Shown: positions 21,540-34,318, numbered from the stretch's first letter. The stretch is 64,000 nucleotides of DNA from Mucidula mucida (GCA_015501055.1 JADNYV010000161.1:1-64000), one strand, 5' to 3'. Program-made: numbers and translations. The notes: generated by a model from the letters alone, not told the origin.

Positions 21540-22482
21540 CTACACATGCGTAGGTACCGATGACCCCAGCCGCCCACGAAGCATGCCCAGCAAGGAGGTT
21601 AATACCACACCCAGCACGAAGGCTATAACATAACCAACATTAATCGATCGCACTCTCCCCAGCTTCTCACCTGAAGAAATCGATTGCTGGACATCCAACC
21701 GCTTCCCACCCACAAACCTGTCCTTCGCAGTGAGTGCATATCCAAGTGCCGGCAATCCATCGATACCCTTCGCATTGTGACCGTTCCAGTAGTGCCTGAG
21801 TCCGCCTTCCGGATATTCAGATTGAGACTCGCGAACATCGATGCTCTCAAATCGCGCGGCGTACTGATCAAGCTTAGTTCGCTGACCGACATATGTGTAT
21901 AGAGGAACGGCATAACCACACGACTATCCAAGTTGGATATAAGGGTCAATGCGGATGTTAGGAGATAGCGTTAGAGCGTACGCTGCCAACTTTGTGTACG
22001 TGTATCATGATCACTGCTCGGGAGCCTGGACGCCGCGTCGACGCAGATATGAACGAGTTGTACTCAGGTGTCCCGAACTCGTATATCGTTCCTTCACTGG
22101 CAATCAACGCCAAGACTCACAGGACCCGAACGGAAATACATACCCCTCCCAAACAATCGTACAATATTCGGCGGTCCTTCAAACGCATTGAATAGAACAG
22201 TTATTCGTCCGTTCTCTCGAACGTGCGATATCGTTTCTACACCTGTGAATAAACATTCACAGTCAGCCGAGAATCAAATGACATGTGGCACGCACCGCTC
22301 CCGGTCATATCCTCGTACCATACCGTCTTGTTATCAATGACATGAAAGGTTCCTTCTAATCCCTTGGAAGAAAGGTTGATGTGGCCATCAGAGGAGAGAG
22401 GGGCAGTAGCGACCCAGAACATGTGCTGTTTTCGAATGAACTTTATAAGATGTGGCGGAATGTCATCCCAGAATTGCCCCAT
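21540..22482 (-). CDS. Pyridoxamine-phosphate-oxidase-like flavoprotein with C-terminal membrane anchor
   Basis: Split-barrel FMN-binding family. From Met 22482 (MGQFWDDIPPHL) it reads HMFWVATAPLS, GHINLSSKGLEGTF and VWYEDMTGSG. Introns at about 22295-22243, 22143-22097 and 21981-21924 join it to VETISHVRENGRITVLFNA, then IYEFGTPEYN, then CGYAVPLYTYVGQRT and HYWNGHNAKGIDGLPALGYA. One predicted membrane helix (VGYVIAFVLGVVLTSLLGML) lies near the C-terminus. The junction at 22143/22097 is one base short of the expected frame, so the gene is either slightly damaged or spliced differently there. The substrate is unknown; such proteins often act on small redox-active or heme-like compounds. Confidence 0.7.
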
Positions 22483-22957
22483 GATGATGATAGTGGTGGA
22501 AGCGAAGGATACGTCGTGGACGTGCCGCGTTATCTGAGACGAAGTATGAGGTAACTGCTTGGCCATGTGACGATTCCGAGACGATTTGCAGTGGCGGCAG
22601 CTCGGCATTCTAGAAAAGATAGCGTCCTCTCCGCGAATACTTTTCCTATTCATGGATTATCCGCTCATTCTGCGACGCTCATCAGGCTTCAGCATCGACA
22701 AGAGTCAACAGAGCGGGTACGTAGCTGGAAGGAGAGACGATTTAGTCTTGAAAGGCGAGCGTATTGAGAGGTTGAAAGTCATTTTGGAAAACGAGAGCCG
22801 TCACAAATGGATCCAGCCAACACGAATACCACATCGATCCAGATAGAACTGAACTTCGAGTGTGTTATGGAATAAACTATTGAAAAAAGTATCGTGTCTC
22901 AGTGGCAGAACAATGTCAATACGAAAGAAATGCTCGATATACAGGTCCGCTGGAATA

Positions 22958-24875
22958 TTAATACACACCAAACTCATTCACATACGGCATGGTCGGTAAA
23001 ACCATACCGTGAGGAGGCGTCATCCCCTGCCGTTTCCGCATCTCCTCTTCCATCCTCTCGCGCCGCCGCCTCTCCCGCTCCGCCTTATCTTCTCTCTCTT
23101 TCCTCTGCACCTCAATCCACTGACATACCTCATCCACAGCCGCCCTCGGTGCCTTCTTGTGCCCCAACAAGTACCCCTGCAACTCCGCCGTCGAGAACTC
23201 GTCAGCAGGTATCGCCATGCCAAACTGCCTGACCAGGTCTTCAAGCCCAAGCTTCTCGTCGCCAACGTCGAACTCAGATAGACGACTTTCCGGGTAGAAG
23301 CGGCGGTAAAGCGCCTCGGCCTGATCCTGCGTTGCTAGACGGTACTCGACCTTACGGTCGATGCGTCCGGGACGGAGCAGCGCGGCATCAAGGCGGTCGA
23401 TATAATTAGTCGTCGCGAAAAAGAGTTTGCCCTCCTCGCTGCCCACTCCATCAATGACGTTAAGCAGTCCGCTCATGGTGACAAGAGAGCGTCGTGGTGT
23501 TTGGTAGCCGGGCGGAACGAACTGTCCCATGGAGACAGTCTTTTCTTCGTCTTCGCGTGAAGGGAACGCGCAGTCAATATCTTCGATGAGGAATATGGAG
23601 TGTTTTGGGACGGCGGACGCAGCGCGCTGCAGAAAGTTATCGTCGACTCTGAGAACATCGTTTAGCTCTAGTCAATCCCAAGGTATAAAGGCACGTTACG
23701 TACGACTGAGACGCTAAAGAAAGAGAATAGATCTCGAAACCCAGCTCGCCAGCTAGCGCGTATATAGTCGAACCTGTGACATCCAATGAGTTTCGAGAAA
23801 AACAGACTCTAAAACAAGACCTACTCTTTCCAGTCCCAGGTGGTCCATACAGCAAGAACCCAATGCGATGAGGGATACCGGCCTTGTTGTACCATTCTTC
23901 GGAGCTGATAAACTCGCGCGCCTCCCGTAGGAGCGAGTCAAGGACCCCGTTGCGCAAGACAATGGATTCTACAGGACGACGTGCTTTACGTTTGACGTCG
24001 GTCCAAAGCGACAGAGTTGACGGATATCCATGGGGCATCTGTACACATGTCAAGTCAACGTCTTGTAATGTAAGTTTAAGCTGTCACGTACCAGATAGTC
24101 AATGGAATGTATGATGACACTCGGCCTGCTGACGGCGATGTAGCTTTGACGCGCCTCTTCGACGAGGTCTGATAGAACGGACATTTTGAGCGAGTAGACA
24201 CTAGTTCCGGAGTCATCAGAACAAACATGTGTGGCCTCCGACCAGGACACACGCACGTCAAAAAGATCTGAGAAGGACCGCCACCGGGGCCGGTAACGCT
24301 GCTGTATGACCCATTTGTCCTCTTGATCTCCAACCAATAGCCCTTCCACCGAAACAACTGCGGCAGTTCATACGTCGGGACGTAATCCGCGTTTCCCTTC
24401 GTCATGTTCTCCGGCCCATTTTCGATGCTCCATTCCCGCTTCGAGCTCTTCGCGCTGACTCTGAATTCTCGAGAACGCGCCCACACCTTCTCCTGCGTCT
24501 AATGATCCCGGCATGAGAAGAGATATCGAGGATTAATGGAAAACGTACGATGAAATGCACAATCCATTCATAAGAAGGATCGCCCTCGTTAAACCGCGCT
24601 GTCATCGAGTATTCTATCAATGAAAATGTCAGTTAAGTGTCACGTCTGACATATGAATACCCACGAAATCGCACACGCTCCATGAACCAAAAACACAGTC
24701 GCCTGCCCATTTCAACGAGGGTCCCAAGCACCAGCAGCTTAGCACTGTTTCCGATATACGACTGTCCCACAAAAACAGCTATCAGCGACATCAGTGGCGC
24801 GTACCACGAGGTGGTCGTCGACGTGTTGGAGTAGCCGTTAATGGGGGAATACATTGAGTAGGGAGGGGGGTCCAT
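22958..24875 (-). CDS. BCS1-like mitochondrial AAA ATPase
   Basis: Multi-exon gene starting at MDPPPYSMYSPING (24875). A hydrophobic segment at residues about 25-50 (SLIAVFVGQSYIGNSAKL...) is followed by a BCS1-N-like domain (ARFNEGDPSYEWI; RNG/WLEIKRTNG; VSWSEATHV), Walker A GPPGTGKS (split by an intron within the GKS codons near 23820), Walker B IFLIEDID, an Arg-finger region RPGRID and a charged C-terminal helix. BCS1 folds and translocates the Rieske protein across the inner mitochondrial membrane; mushrooms carry many paralogues of unknown substrate, so a paralogue is more likely than the housekeeping gene. It lies about 475 bp upstream of the PNPOx-like gene on the same strand. The first splice junction, near 24655, is not resolved. 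Confidence 0.8.
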
Positions 24876-25973
24876 CGCGAGACTACTTTAGGACGAGCCT
24901 TAAGTAGAGGTCTGGGTGTAGACGGAAGGCGAAGAAGGAAGAACCGTAATGCTTCTTGACTCTGACGCGGTCCCTGATATATCCGCTTTGGAGGCCACGA
25001 GGCTGTGCAGTGGCGTGTGTGGATCTCTGCCTTGGTCATCATAATCAGAACCCTCAAGAACGTTTGAGTACACACCTGCGAACATGATCAAGGTTGGGAT
25101 CCATCGATAAGTAAGCGCCGTAGCATGAGGCACGCAAAAGGACAAAGGCAGTATATGGTCGAATACTATCAACCGAGTACCTTGCGCGGAGTTTAGGGGC
25201 TATGATATGCTGCGGGGCAAACGATGACGAGTACTATCTGCCGTTTCTCTTGACGAGACAAAGAGACGACCCGTTCCCTCATACTAAAGGCCAGGTTAGC
25301 GCGTTGAACCGTAACTGGAGGTTCGAACCCACGGGAGATGTTCCAACAAACCGCTCATGTCGGTTTAAAGATGCATACCAACTCGGAGAGACACCGAAGG
25401 GGGTGAATGGGAACTCGGTTATGCATTGATAGACGCGATTTCCTGTCTGGGATGGAAAAAGAATCAAGGTAAACATCCGAGCGTACACTGAGAGCATATG
25501 ATAACTGCAGATAATCAGTTCCACGTATAGTAGCTAAGGAAGATTATAAAGGACACATACGAGAGTATTGGTAATGCGCGACATATGTTATGACTTTTCG
25601 CTTGAACGTGCAAATAGACCGCCCAACAAATAATCCAAACGAGCGTGAGACGACGCGTGTTGTGGCATATTCCCAGAAGAGCATCCTGGTTAACAAAACT
25701 GAGTGCGCAGAGGGCCGAGGAAAGAAAGTGACACGAAAACCTTCGATAATCAAGATTGAAGGTTGTCAGAAATGAGGGTGTTTATGGCACCAACACGACG
25801 CGACAGGAGAAATTACATCGCCGGGTATCGCGAGAACAAGGCGAGGCGCTTCAAAATAGCAGAGATGAATGTGGATTCGTCAGGCGGTCCTTGAATTCGT
25901 TGACACAACCCCACACATCATTGACAGTCATCTATACAATGCCAGCGAGTGTATCAGGTTCCGGAGATGTATG
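24876..25973. other. Intergenic, no gene recognised
   Basis: About 1.1 kb. It contains a perfect RNA polymerase III B-box-like GGTTCGAACCC near 25320, but no foldable tRNA around it. Nothing else is supported. Confidence 0.5.
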
Positions 25974-27990
25974 AAAATTGAGTATAACGCACCACGCGGC
26001 AGACGCCAACCTATTCTCATATCATCACAGCAGTCCCGTTCCGTCTCGGGGCCCAGGGGGACGAGTCGGTCCTCTCGGTACCGACGAGAAATAGCTAGAT
26101 GGATTGCGTCGTGATTGCTCTATGAGGCTGGTCCTAAATAGCCCTACGATAGATCTTAGCGCTGAGAAGACAGAGCGCTAATCGGTACACAGTCGTTCCA
26201 AGTACAAGGGAAAAGCCATTCCAGGCGCCAGCAGACCTCTTGATAGCAAAAAGGCACGTTCTGAGGAGCACATGAGGAGATATCGTGGTGTTCAATAGAT
26301 ACATACACACGATTGGCTCGATTTTCATACGTTTCAGTGAGGATAAACCCACTGTCGCTCGGAGAGCAGGCGGAATGCAGGTCGCAGAGCAGACGACATG
26401 GTAGTTCGGTACAAGCAGGATACCGGGCCGTCCTACCGCTGACCCTGCATAGATCGAAAGTGGCACTTTGCGCCACCTTTCGAAGCCGGTGGCACTTGTG
26501 AGCATCGCAGTTTCTATTCGCCGGTACATAGAAAGACGTAAGTAGAAGCGAATTTCAAGCACCACAAGCTCAACCGGGCGTATGTCGCTTGCTAAGAAAG
26601 CAGAGCCACACTTACGATCACACGAACTGTAGTATTATAATTAGTAAGGTGCGTTTCTGAACATAAAGTTGCAGGATTTTAAAGCGCATATCAGGCCTTG
26701 GCGTCTGAGAAGAATTTATTCTCTCACGAGTTTCAAGTCCAGGTTTCGTGCCAGTGTAACTCATGTACTACACGAGCGGCGCGATGGGAGACCAAGTGAC
26801 CAACGTGATGATTAACGGTAATGAACAAAAGCAATGCGATTGACAGACAACAAATAAACAAGGCGTATCATGATAACGATGTAGGACAAGAGGAAAGGAA
26901 ATCAGTCTTTGTTGAACCGCGGACTACGCCTTTTCGCCGGCGCTTTCGCATCGGCTGAAGAGACGGACGCCTGTGACACCTTCTTCCTTGCCGCCGTCTT
27001 CACAGAAACAGCAGCTTTGGAAGGCGGTGGAGCTTTCAATAGCGTCTTTTTCGCAGCGGCGCCAGCTCTCTTGCCCGTCGGCTTCGGTGGCGACTTGATA
27101 GTAACCTGCTTGCCGCGGGACACTTTGCTCGCACGCGCTGGCTGGAGCGGCGGAAGTAAATGAGGGGGGTCCTCCCGGGCCACAGGTGTCATCCGGTTGG
27201 GAAAGTCCCTTCCGGTGATGGTAGAGCCTAGCCACGAAATATATACGGGTCGTATCCGTAAGAGATTGATGTCGTCGCACAGTCTGACCACGTCTTCCAT
27301 GCATTTCAGGTGGCTCTGGTCCGGTGGACCGCGAGACATGAATTTGATGAGCGTTGTAAAGAGGAAGCAGGGGTGTATGGTAGTGCGAATACGAGGGAAG
27401 TTCTCCAGCGGAAACGAATAGGCAACGTTGTCCACTCGCCAGTGGCAGTCGGCTGGGGGTGGTAAACAGAGGAAGTCGTAGTCGAATTCTTTCCCCGGAA
27501 TGGCCTAAATGGGTGCTTTAGAGTAAGCATGACTCTAAGATGATAGAAAATACCTTGGTGAAGTCCGTGAGGTTGTATGTTCCTTTTGCATGGTTATCGG
27601 CATAGAGATCTCTGATCTTTTCAAGAATTTCCCGAGAGGGTAGAAGCGCCCACCGCGCGGCTTTTAGCAGTGCGATCATGTCCTCTTGTACTGCGGATAG
27701 AATCAGTAATGGCGTTGCAGTAAACAAAACGATCATACGCGTTGTAACAAGCAACTTGGAGTTCTTGTATTTATCTATGCCTCCTCGCTTCAGTCCCAGA
27801 CAATATTCGACGGTGTCTAGCTGAATGGACGTGAGTATGGGCGAACGTTGGGCAGTAGAAATACGCACAGCAGCATTGGAGGGCATAAACGAATAACGCT
27901 TAGGATTAGGGCTCAGAACGGTTGTGATCTGGTCTAGAGAGATGATGGCGGCCATCGTGTGGATGGGTGGGGGCGAAGGAGATGATGGTC
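25974..27990. repeat. Inverted repeat, outer segment of left arm
   Basis: The plus strand here matches the reverse complement of about 61985-64000 with roughly 97-98% identity by eye, including the intergenic part. The match reaches the right window edge, so the outer boundary cannot be seen. Confidence 0.9.
26902..27955 (-). CDS. HNH-like family, short (S) type, gene S1
   Basis: Four exons like the other S genes. Exon 1 (27955-27869) is MAAIISLDQ...NAA. Exon 2 (27820-27739) is LDTVEYCLGLKRGG...LLVTT. Exon 3 is QEDMIALL...WALLPSREILEKIRDLY. Exon 4 is AIPGKEFDYDFLCLPPP...VDNVAYSFP...RIRTTIHPCFLF. The C-terminal 60 residues are Lys/Ala/Pro-rich with KSPPKPTGKR and end RRSPRFNKD. The middle aligns with the C-terminal part of L-type HNH-like proteins, but DDM replaces the SDxH of the core. 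Probably nuclear, from the basic tail; function unknown. It is divergent to L1 at 28447. All introns are canonical, so it appears intact. Confidence 0.7.
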
Positions 27991-28446
27991 GTTCGTCAAC
28001 AAAAGAATGCGTGCAGTACCGGTGCCACGTGGTCCTTACCCTTAGACGCGTGACGTTGATGACCCTTGGGGGCTTTTGTTCTCTAAAAGGCGCTCCATTA
28101 CATCAGAAATCCAGGAAGCATCTGCTGGACTATGCCCCGTCGGCCCTCCTCGTACGCTCCAAAGCCTGAGGAAGCCAACAATTTAAATAAAGCCGCGTCT
28201 AATGTGACGCTCAAAATATAACATCTTCCCCCATTTCAGACGCGACTAGTTCTCATTGACAATAGCAGTGGCAAGCCATAACGCCTGGAGCTCATTTTGT
28301 TGCGGGCCTGTCATGGGACAACCATCAGGACTAGCGACATCAAGTCTTCCCTGTGCGTGTCCCGTTTGCTTTTGTTCCGTATTCTGAAGAAAGCGGTTTA
28401 ACGGTACATAAGAGCTGTCTCTCCTCCCCGGACTCTCTTTACCGCA
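27956..28446. promoter_or_regulatory. Divergent promoter between S1 and L1
   Basis: 491 bp between the start codons of S1 (-) and L1 (+), pyrimidine-rich before both. The same arrangement, 550 bp long, separates S4 and L2 at 33769-34318. Shared regulation is inference. Confidence 0.4.
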
Positions 28447-29839
28447 ATGCCTCCCAAACGCAAAAATCCTCCCCCTTCCGATGATGCCACAGCGCCCGCT
28501 CACAACACTCGGGGCGCCAAATTTGCGCGCGCCCAGGCTGACGAGCCGGATAATTCTGACGACTTCATTCCTCTCCTGAGCCAGGCCGCTTACGTCGAAG
28601 AGGCTGTAGTATACGGCCCTCAAACACCTGAGGAGGCACAACGCGCTGTTTGTGGAGTTTATCCTACACCGCTCGTCTACCTCAAAGGCGAGATGCCTCG
28701 TAAAAGAGCGACCAGGGCTCGAGCGGTTAGAGACGCGATATATCACGACTTCTGCGAGATCACTCATCACCCAAATACCTGCTCTGCTGTCCAAGGATGC
28801 CATTGTGTGCCACGAAGCTGGATGGGACCCAAATCTGAGAAAAGGGTGAGTTCATCTGTACCGTATGTTCGGCTATGCCTAATCCCGTGGCAGATGCGTG
28901 CTATTGAATACAGTTTGGGCTTCCGATACGCCAAGTCATTCAATCTGGATACCAGAATCAATATCTTCCTTCGTATGTTGTCCAAAGTAGCGCTGCCGAC
29001 GAAGCTAATTCGCTAATGCTGTGAAGTCCTTGTATCTTATCATAGATATTTCGACGGGGATGGCCTGATTCTCCTCCCCCTTATCGCCATTTCTTTGATG
29101 GTTCAGAAGTACATTTTGGAAAACATCGCGCGCGGTTTGGGGGAGAAGATCCTTTACACAGAAGTAAGCCAATCCTCTTGCTGTATTCTTCGACACCGCT
29201 GACTCTAATTAGGCCCTGCGCATGCCAGAAGGTGGATGGCAATACATGATGCTTGACCTCAACATGCCTGATACGCATGTCATTTTGCGAAAAATCCTCG
29301 AAAATATCCCGGCGGAAGGCGACCAAACAGTTTGGAAGGATACACCGGAATTTGACATTCATCAATACCCTTTTACCAACTTTCCCATTATTCACAGTCA
29401 CGTCCATCCGTGCTTGGTCTCCCTTAATGCGTGGGAGAAACTTCGGAAATTCGCCGCATATCCTGCACACTGGGAGCCGGAACAGGTGTTTTGCGCTCGT
29501 CTTGTAGTCGACAATGTGGAACTCTGGTTTGAAGAAGACGTACCTATTGGATTTAAACCTGATCCGAGAGTCACTGCCGAAATGAGGAGACTCCGCGTAA
29601 ACCAGCAGCCTCGATTGATGGAGACGACACCGCCACCTGAGGCGGTAGGGCTCTTCGCTATGGCGGCAGAGGAAGCGGAGGACGAGGAAGCGGAGGACGA
29701 GGAAGCAGCTGATGAGGAAGCGCCAGGATCGGACTATTCGACTCCCACAAAAAAGCGCGCTGCACCTTCCCGCCCTATCGCCGGTCGGCCTGGCAAGCGC
29801 GCGCGAAATGCCAAGGCTGGGACATCAGAAACTCGATAG
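28447..29839 (+). CDS. HNH-nuclease-like protein, long (L) type, gene L1
   Basis: Four exons (28447-28845, 28894-28972, 29027-29163, 29213-29839), about 413 residues. The N-terminus is basic (PPKRKN...). The core FCEITHHPNTCSAVQGCHCVPRSWM supplies Cys and His in the position of the AHxVPR box of HNH_2-type nucleases. LDTRINIFL and HRYFDGDGLILLP follow, where the central Asn and last His of H-N-H are expected. YPFTNFPIIHSHVHPC is a family hallmark shared with S genes. The C-terminus is Glu-rich (EDEEAEDEE), then basic (KKRAAPSRP..GKRARN), suggesting a nuclear protein. The junction before VSYHRYF lacks one residue relative to L2, so activity is uncertain. Family assignment is recalled, not searched. 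Confidence 0.7.
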
Positions 29840-29959
29840 GTATAGTACTCAGAGATTACGATAGAATTCAACATGAAATAAGTACATCAAAATGAGCTGT
29901 ACAGTGGAGACGAGAAAGCGATTTGGAAAACATCATGGGGTCATAAGGAAGACCAAATA

Positions 29960-30977
29960 ACAGGTTTGAGCGAACCTAGGGCTACGTCGTCGCTTCAAGG
30001 ACACGTCCTCTACCGCAGAAATTGCAGCCGACTGCGAAATCTTCCTTTTTTTCTTAGCCAGCGGCTTCCGGAAGACTGGCGCTTTGGAAGAGGATGCTGT
30101 CAGGTAATGCGTTTGCTGCTAGCCGGCCGAGTCGCAGACTCTTGCCTGATAGGTGGCTGGTTGGGGCGTGGAAGGTGCTCCGGCAGATCACGTTGCGCGA
30201 AGGGTGTCATTCTCTCGGGGAAGTTGTATCTGGCATCGAGCAGCCAAGACACAAACACCGAGCGTATCCGAGTGAAGTTGATGTGGTTGCAGATGTCCAT
30301 GAGGTCACGGATAGACTCAAGCTGGTCATTTGGAGCATGCACGATGAAAGCCATAAGCAATGGGAAGAGGAAGCAGGGGTGGATTCTCGTTTGCACGGCA
30401 GGGAATCCTTGCACAGGAAATGGGTAGGCTACGCCGTCCACATGCCACTGGCGGTGATGTGGCAGTGAGAGGCAGAGGAATCGATATTCATAATCCCCTT
30501 CAGGAATAGCCTGAAAACACGTCTTTGCAGTACACCATACCAGATAAAATGTGGAAATACCTCAAGGAATTTCGTTCGGTTGAAGGTTCCATTCTCGTGA
30601 TTGTGTATGTAGAGATCTCTGATCTTTTCGAGTGTGTGTCGAGGTGGGAGAAGCGTCCATTGTCCGTCTTGTAAAAGGGAGACCATGTCATCCTGAACTG
30701 TACAACATATGAGGAACTGACGACATGGTAGGCATGAAACAATACTCACCGCTGGTGACAAGCAGGCTTGAATCAACGTTTTCTATCTCTCCGCGCTTTA
30801 ATCCAAGACAATACTCGGTGCAATCCACCTGCGATGACGCATAAGTACAAATGATTCTCAAAGAGCACGGAGACTTCGTACATCGGCTCTTGAGGGCGTA
30901 AACGAGTAGCGGACTGTTTTGGATAATCTGGTAGGTAGTTGAGTTGATATTTGGTGCAAGGAGATGTAGGGCGGCAT
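29960..30977 (-). pseudogene. HNH-like family, S type, gene S2, broken
   Basis: Exon 1 from ATG 30977 reads MPPYISLHQISTQL...SFTPSRAD, followed by VDCTEYCLGLKRGEIENVDSSLLV, VQDDMVSLLQDGQWTLLPPRHTLEKIRDLY and AIPEGDYEYRFLCLSLP...VDGVAYPFP. At 30102-30100 a TGA follows SSKRIT, where the basic SPPKP linker of its relatives is missing (about 60 bp deleted). The tail (KPLAKKKRKISQ...RRRSPRFAQT) survives in another frame. Confidence 0.75.
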
Positions 30978-31359
30978 AGCCAAGACAGAGTATGAGTATG
31001 AGTATAAGTTGGCGCTGCCCACTCCTGTCACACAGATGATGGTGGTGATACCTCAACCACGGACCCGACTTCCGAATGTCCTTTGTAGTAATTAGAGTCA
31101 CATGATAAGTTTTTGATGACCCTTTCGCGAATCGCTCGTGATTGGCAATGCGATGTCGAAGTCAATGGGATGTGGTTACAAGATCACTTGCCATGATAAA
31201 CGATATGTTCACTGCACATTACTAAGTGCGGTAGCCACACGTAAACAACTGTGGCGCACACTTATTCGTTAGAGCACTGCTTGTAACATTGGACAATCGA
31301 CAATAATATAAAAAGTTGTACGTTATATATAAGCAGTCAAGGAGCGGAAAGAAATCCTA
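30978..31359. other. Intergenic between S2 and S3
   Basis: AT-rich spacer, no ORF of interest; similar to the spacer before 60542 on the right arm near its left end. Confidence 0.4.
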
Positions 31360-32433
31360 TCAAGTTTGAGCAAACCTAGGGCTGCGTCGGGGCTTCAACG
31401 GTCGCTCCTCTCCGCAGCGGACGACTGCGAAACCTTCCTTTTCTGAGCCGGCAGCTTCCGAGAGACTGTCCGTTTAGAAGAGGAAGCTTTTAGGTTTGCC
31501 TTTGTGGTGGAGGTACCTGCTCGTTTGGACGTAGGCTTCGGTGGCGACGTTATTCTGACGTGTTTACTGCTCCTAGCAGGCCGACGAGCCGGAGGCTCTT
31601 CACTACTAGGCGCTGGCTGGCTCGGCGGAGGAAGGTGCTCCGGCGGATCTCGTCGCGCAAAAGGCGGTAATCGCTCGGGGAAGTTGGATTTGGCATCGAA
31701 CAACCAGGACACGTACACCGATCGCATTTGACCTAAGTTGATGCAGTCGCAGGTGTCTATGAGGTCACGGATAGGTTCGAGGTGGCTATGGTCTCGTGGA
31801 CCGTGCACAATGAAACGCATGAGTGACGGGAAGAGGAAACAAGGGTGAACTTTTGTTCGCACGGGAGGGAAGTTGTGAACAGGGAAGGGGTAGGCTATGC
31901 CGTCCACGCGCCACTGGCGACCCTCTGGGGGCGAGAGGCAAAGAAACTGGTAATCATAATCATCTTCAGGAATGACCTATATGAGTGCGTTAGGATCACA
32001 AGGCCGCTGTGAAGGTGTGGACATTACCTCGAGGAATTGCGTGCGGTTAAAGGTTCCATTCTCATGATTGCGACGATAAAGGTCTTTCATTTTCTCTAGC
32101 GTGTCCCGAGGAGGCAGAAGAGTCCATTGGCCGTCCTCTAGAAGGGAGATCATGTCGGTCCGAACTATACAAAATCTGAGACACCAAGAACGGCACCACC
32201 AGCAAGACAATTCTTACGGGGGGTGACAAACAGGTCTGAGTTCACGTTTTCTATACCTCCACGCTTCAAGCCAAGAGAGTACTCAGTGCTATCCAGCTGC
32301 GATGATGCGTAAGTACAAAGGCTCGTCGAAAAGCATGGAAACGTACAATGGCGCGAGACGGTCTGAACGAGTGGCGTTTGGGTTTAGAATGGAGTCGAGT
32401 AGAGATCTGGTTCAAAGAGATGAATGGCGGCAT
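31360..32433 (-). pseudogene. HNH-like family, S type, gene S3, frameshifted at the tail
   Basis: Exon 1 from ATG 32433: MPPFISLNQISTRL...RPSRAI. Then LDSTEYSLGLKRGGIENVNSDLFVTP, RTDMISLLEDGQWTLLPPRDTLEKMKDLY, and exon 4 VIPEDDYDYQFLCLSPP...VDGIAYPFP with ITSPPKPTSKRAGTS. A one-base shift near 31410 ends the frame at AAERSDR (stop 31397-31395), while KPRRSPRFAQT continues in the next frame to 31360. The protein could still be made with a shortened tail. There is no counterpart on the right arm by position, although the S6 tail resembles it. Confidence 0.7.
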
Positions 32434-32718
32434 AGTGAAAGACGGATTTCAAGAATTGCGCTGGTGGTGGTGGTGATGATAGGCCAACCACGCACGCGTC
32501 TGTATCAATCAGAGTCACATGACACGTTTTCGCTGTTGGTCCCAGCTTGGTCCTGTGATAGTTATACAGGACGAGAAATCTGCCCCACTTCAGATTACTT
32601 AGCGTGCTACGCATGCATAGAACAACGGTGGAGTATATTCGTGAGAGCAAGACAGATAAACAATAAGACGACATTGTACATTATACGCGAAAACGATCCG
32701 AAAACATAGCAGTACATA
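32434..32718. other. Intergenic between S3 and S4
   Basis: Short spacer; no supported feature. Confidence 0.4.
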
Positions 32719-33768
32719 TCACGGTTGAGCAAACCGTGGGCTGCGTCGTCGCTTCGACTCTTCCACAGATGTGGTGGACGACTGCGAAATCTTCCCTTTC
32801 TTAGCCAACGGCTTCCGAGCTGTGGAAGAGGGAGCTTTTGGGATGGCTTTTTTGGCGGAGGTACTAGTTCGTCGTGAGGTAGACTTTGGTGGCGACGTGT
32901 ATCTAACGTGTTTAGTGCTAGCCGGTCGATGAGTCGTGGACTCCTGACTGCGAGGTGCTGGCTGACTGGGGGGTGGAAGGTGCTCCGGTAGGTCTGGTCG
33001 CGCGAACGGCGTCATTCGCTCGGGAAAGTGGCGCCCCGCAGCCAACAACCAAGATACATACACCGATCGTATTCGAGTGAAATTGATGTGGTCGCATATG
33101 TCTAAGAGGTCACGCAAGGGTTCAAGTTGGCTCTCGTCAGCGTGCACAATGAATGCCATGAGGGATGGGAAGAAAAAACAGGGGTGGATCCTCGTTCGCA
33201 CGGGAGGGAAGTCTTGAAGAGGAAATGGATAAGCTACGCCGTCCACGCGCCACTGGCAATCATCTGGCGGTGAAAGGCAAAGAAATTGATATTCGTAATC
33301 GTCTTCAGGAATGACCTTTGTGCACGCGTGAGCGTTGTGATGAGGTAGTGAAATGGGAAACTACCTCAAGAAAATTGGTTCGGTTGAACGTTCCATTCTC
33401 GTGATTGCGCTCGTACAGATTCTGAATCTTTTCGAGCGTTTCCCTTGGTGGCAGAAGGGTCCATCGCCCGCGTGCCAGAAGGGGGACCATATCGTCATGG
33501 ACTATGAAAAACTTGAGAACAAACGAAAGAAACATGCAGGAGAGATTCGTACGGGTGGCGACAAGCAGCTTGGAATCGACATTTTCTATTTCTCCGCGGT
33601 CCAATCCAAGACAATACTCGGTACAATCCACCTGCAATGACACATGAGTTCAAACGCTCGACCAAGAGCATGAACACAAACAGCGTCTCTCGAGGGTACG
33701 AGCGAATGGCGCACTAGATTTGAGTGCAACTGGGTAGATATTTGGTCCAAAGAGATGAACGGAGGCAT
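32719..33768 (-). CDS. HNH-like family, S type, gene S4
   Basis: Intact. Exon 1 from ATG 33768: MPPFISLDQISTQLHSNL...SRDA. Exon 2: VDCTEYCLGLDRGEIENVDSKLLVAT. Exon 3: LHDDMVPLLARGRWTLLPPRETLEKIQNLY. Exon 4: VIPEDDYEYQFLCLSPP...VDGVAYPFPLQDFPPVRTRIHPCFFF. Its tail is YTSPPKSTSRRTS...KPLAKKGKISQ...KRRRSPRFAQP. All three introns have GT/AG ends and keep phase. It faces L2 across 550 bp. Closest right-arm relative is S5 (59154). Function unknown; the basic Ser/Pro-rich tail resembles histone-H1-like DNA-binding tails. Confidence 0.75.
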
Positions 33769-34318
33769 GACAGGATGAACTGCAACGATTGGGATGACGG
33801 TGTGAAGGCCAACCAAGTACGTGACCGTCACCCAATGTCACCGAGATGACACATCAGACCCTTGGGCGCGTGATGTGAGTCCTTATTTGCCTTTGTTCCG
33901 AATTCATGGTGGTCCACACGGATACATTACGTGAACCCGGCGGTTCTTTTAACAAGTTGACCTTGGACTGCTGCCAAGGGCGGAATTCCGAGACAGAAAC
34001 GTCGCCCGCTTTGCCTGTAGCTGCCCATGCATTGACAGCCGGTGGCTCAAGTTCACGAAAGCAATTCAGGATACCACCTTTGCTCTATCTCCGGGACGAC
34101 AAAATGCCGCCACTTCCACGGTTAGACTTCCTGTATGCGTCCGTTTCCGTTTCTGGTTAACTTCTTTGTTGAAAGTCGTTCCGACAAGCCACGATATACC
34201 TTCCCTGTATGGCTCCATTCTTCCTCAAGGATTTACATTTCTCCAAGAAGGCACTGACCTGAGATCATGAACGCCTATAAGTATACGGAGCACCCGTCTT
34301 TGCCTTCACTCACCAGAA
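33769..34318. promoter_or_regulatory. Divergent promoter between S4 and L2
   Basis: 550 bp between opposed start codons, parallel to 27956-28446. A CTATAAGTATA stretch lies near 34275, about 45 bp before the L2 start codon. Confidence 0.4.

Noticed and set aside
22567..22846. Plus-strand ORFs upstream of the PNPOx-like gene
   Set aside because: Lie in the 5' intergenic region between two minus-strand genes; no similarity to anything known.
25280..25350. tRNA-like stretch with a perfect B-box (GGTTCGAACCC)
   Set aside because: No pairing T-stem, anticodon stem or acceptor stem can be formed; at best a relic.
26134..26565. 143-codon ORF conserved in both inverted-repeat arms
   Set aside because: Conservation equals that of surrounding non-coding DNA; two overlapping frames are equally open; no family resemblance.
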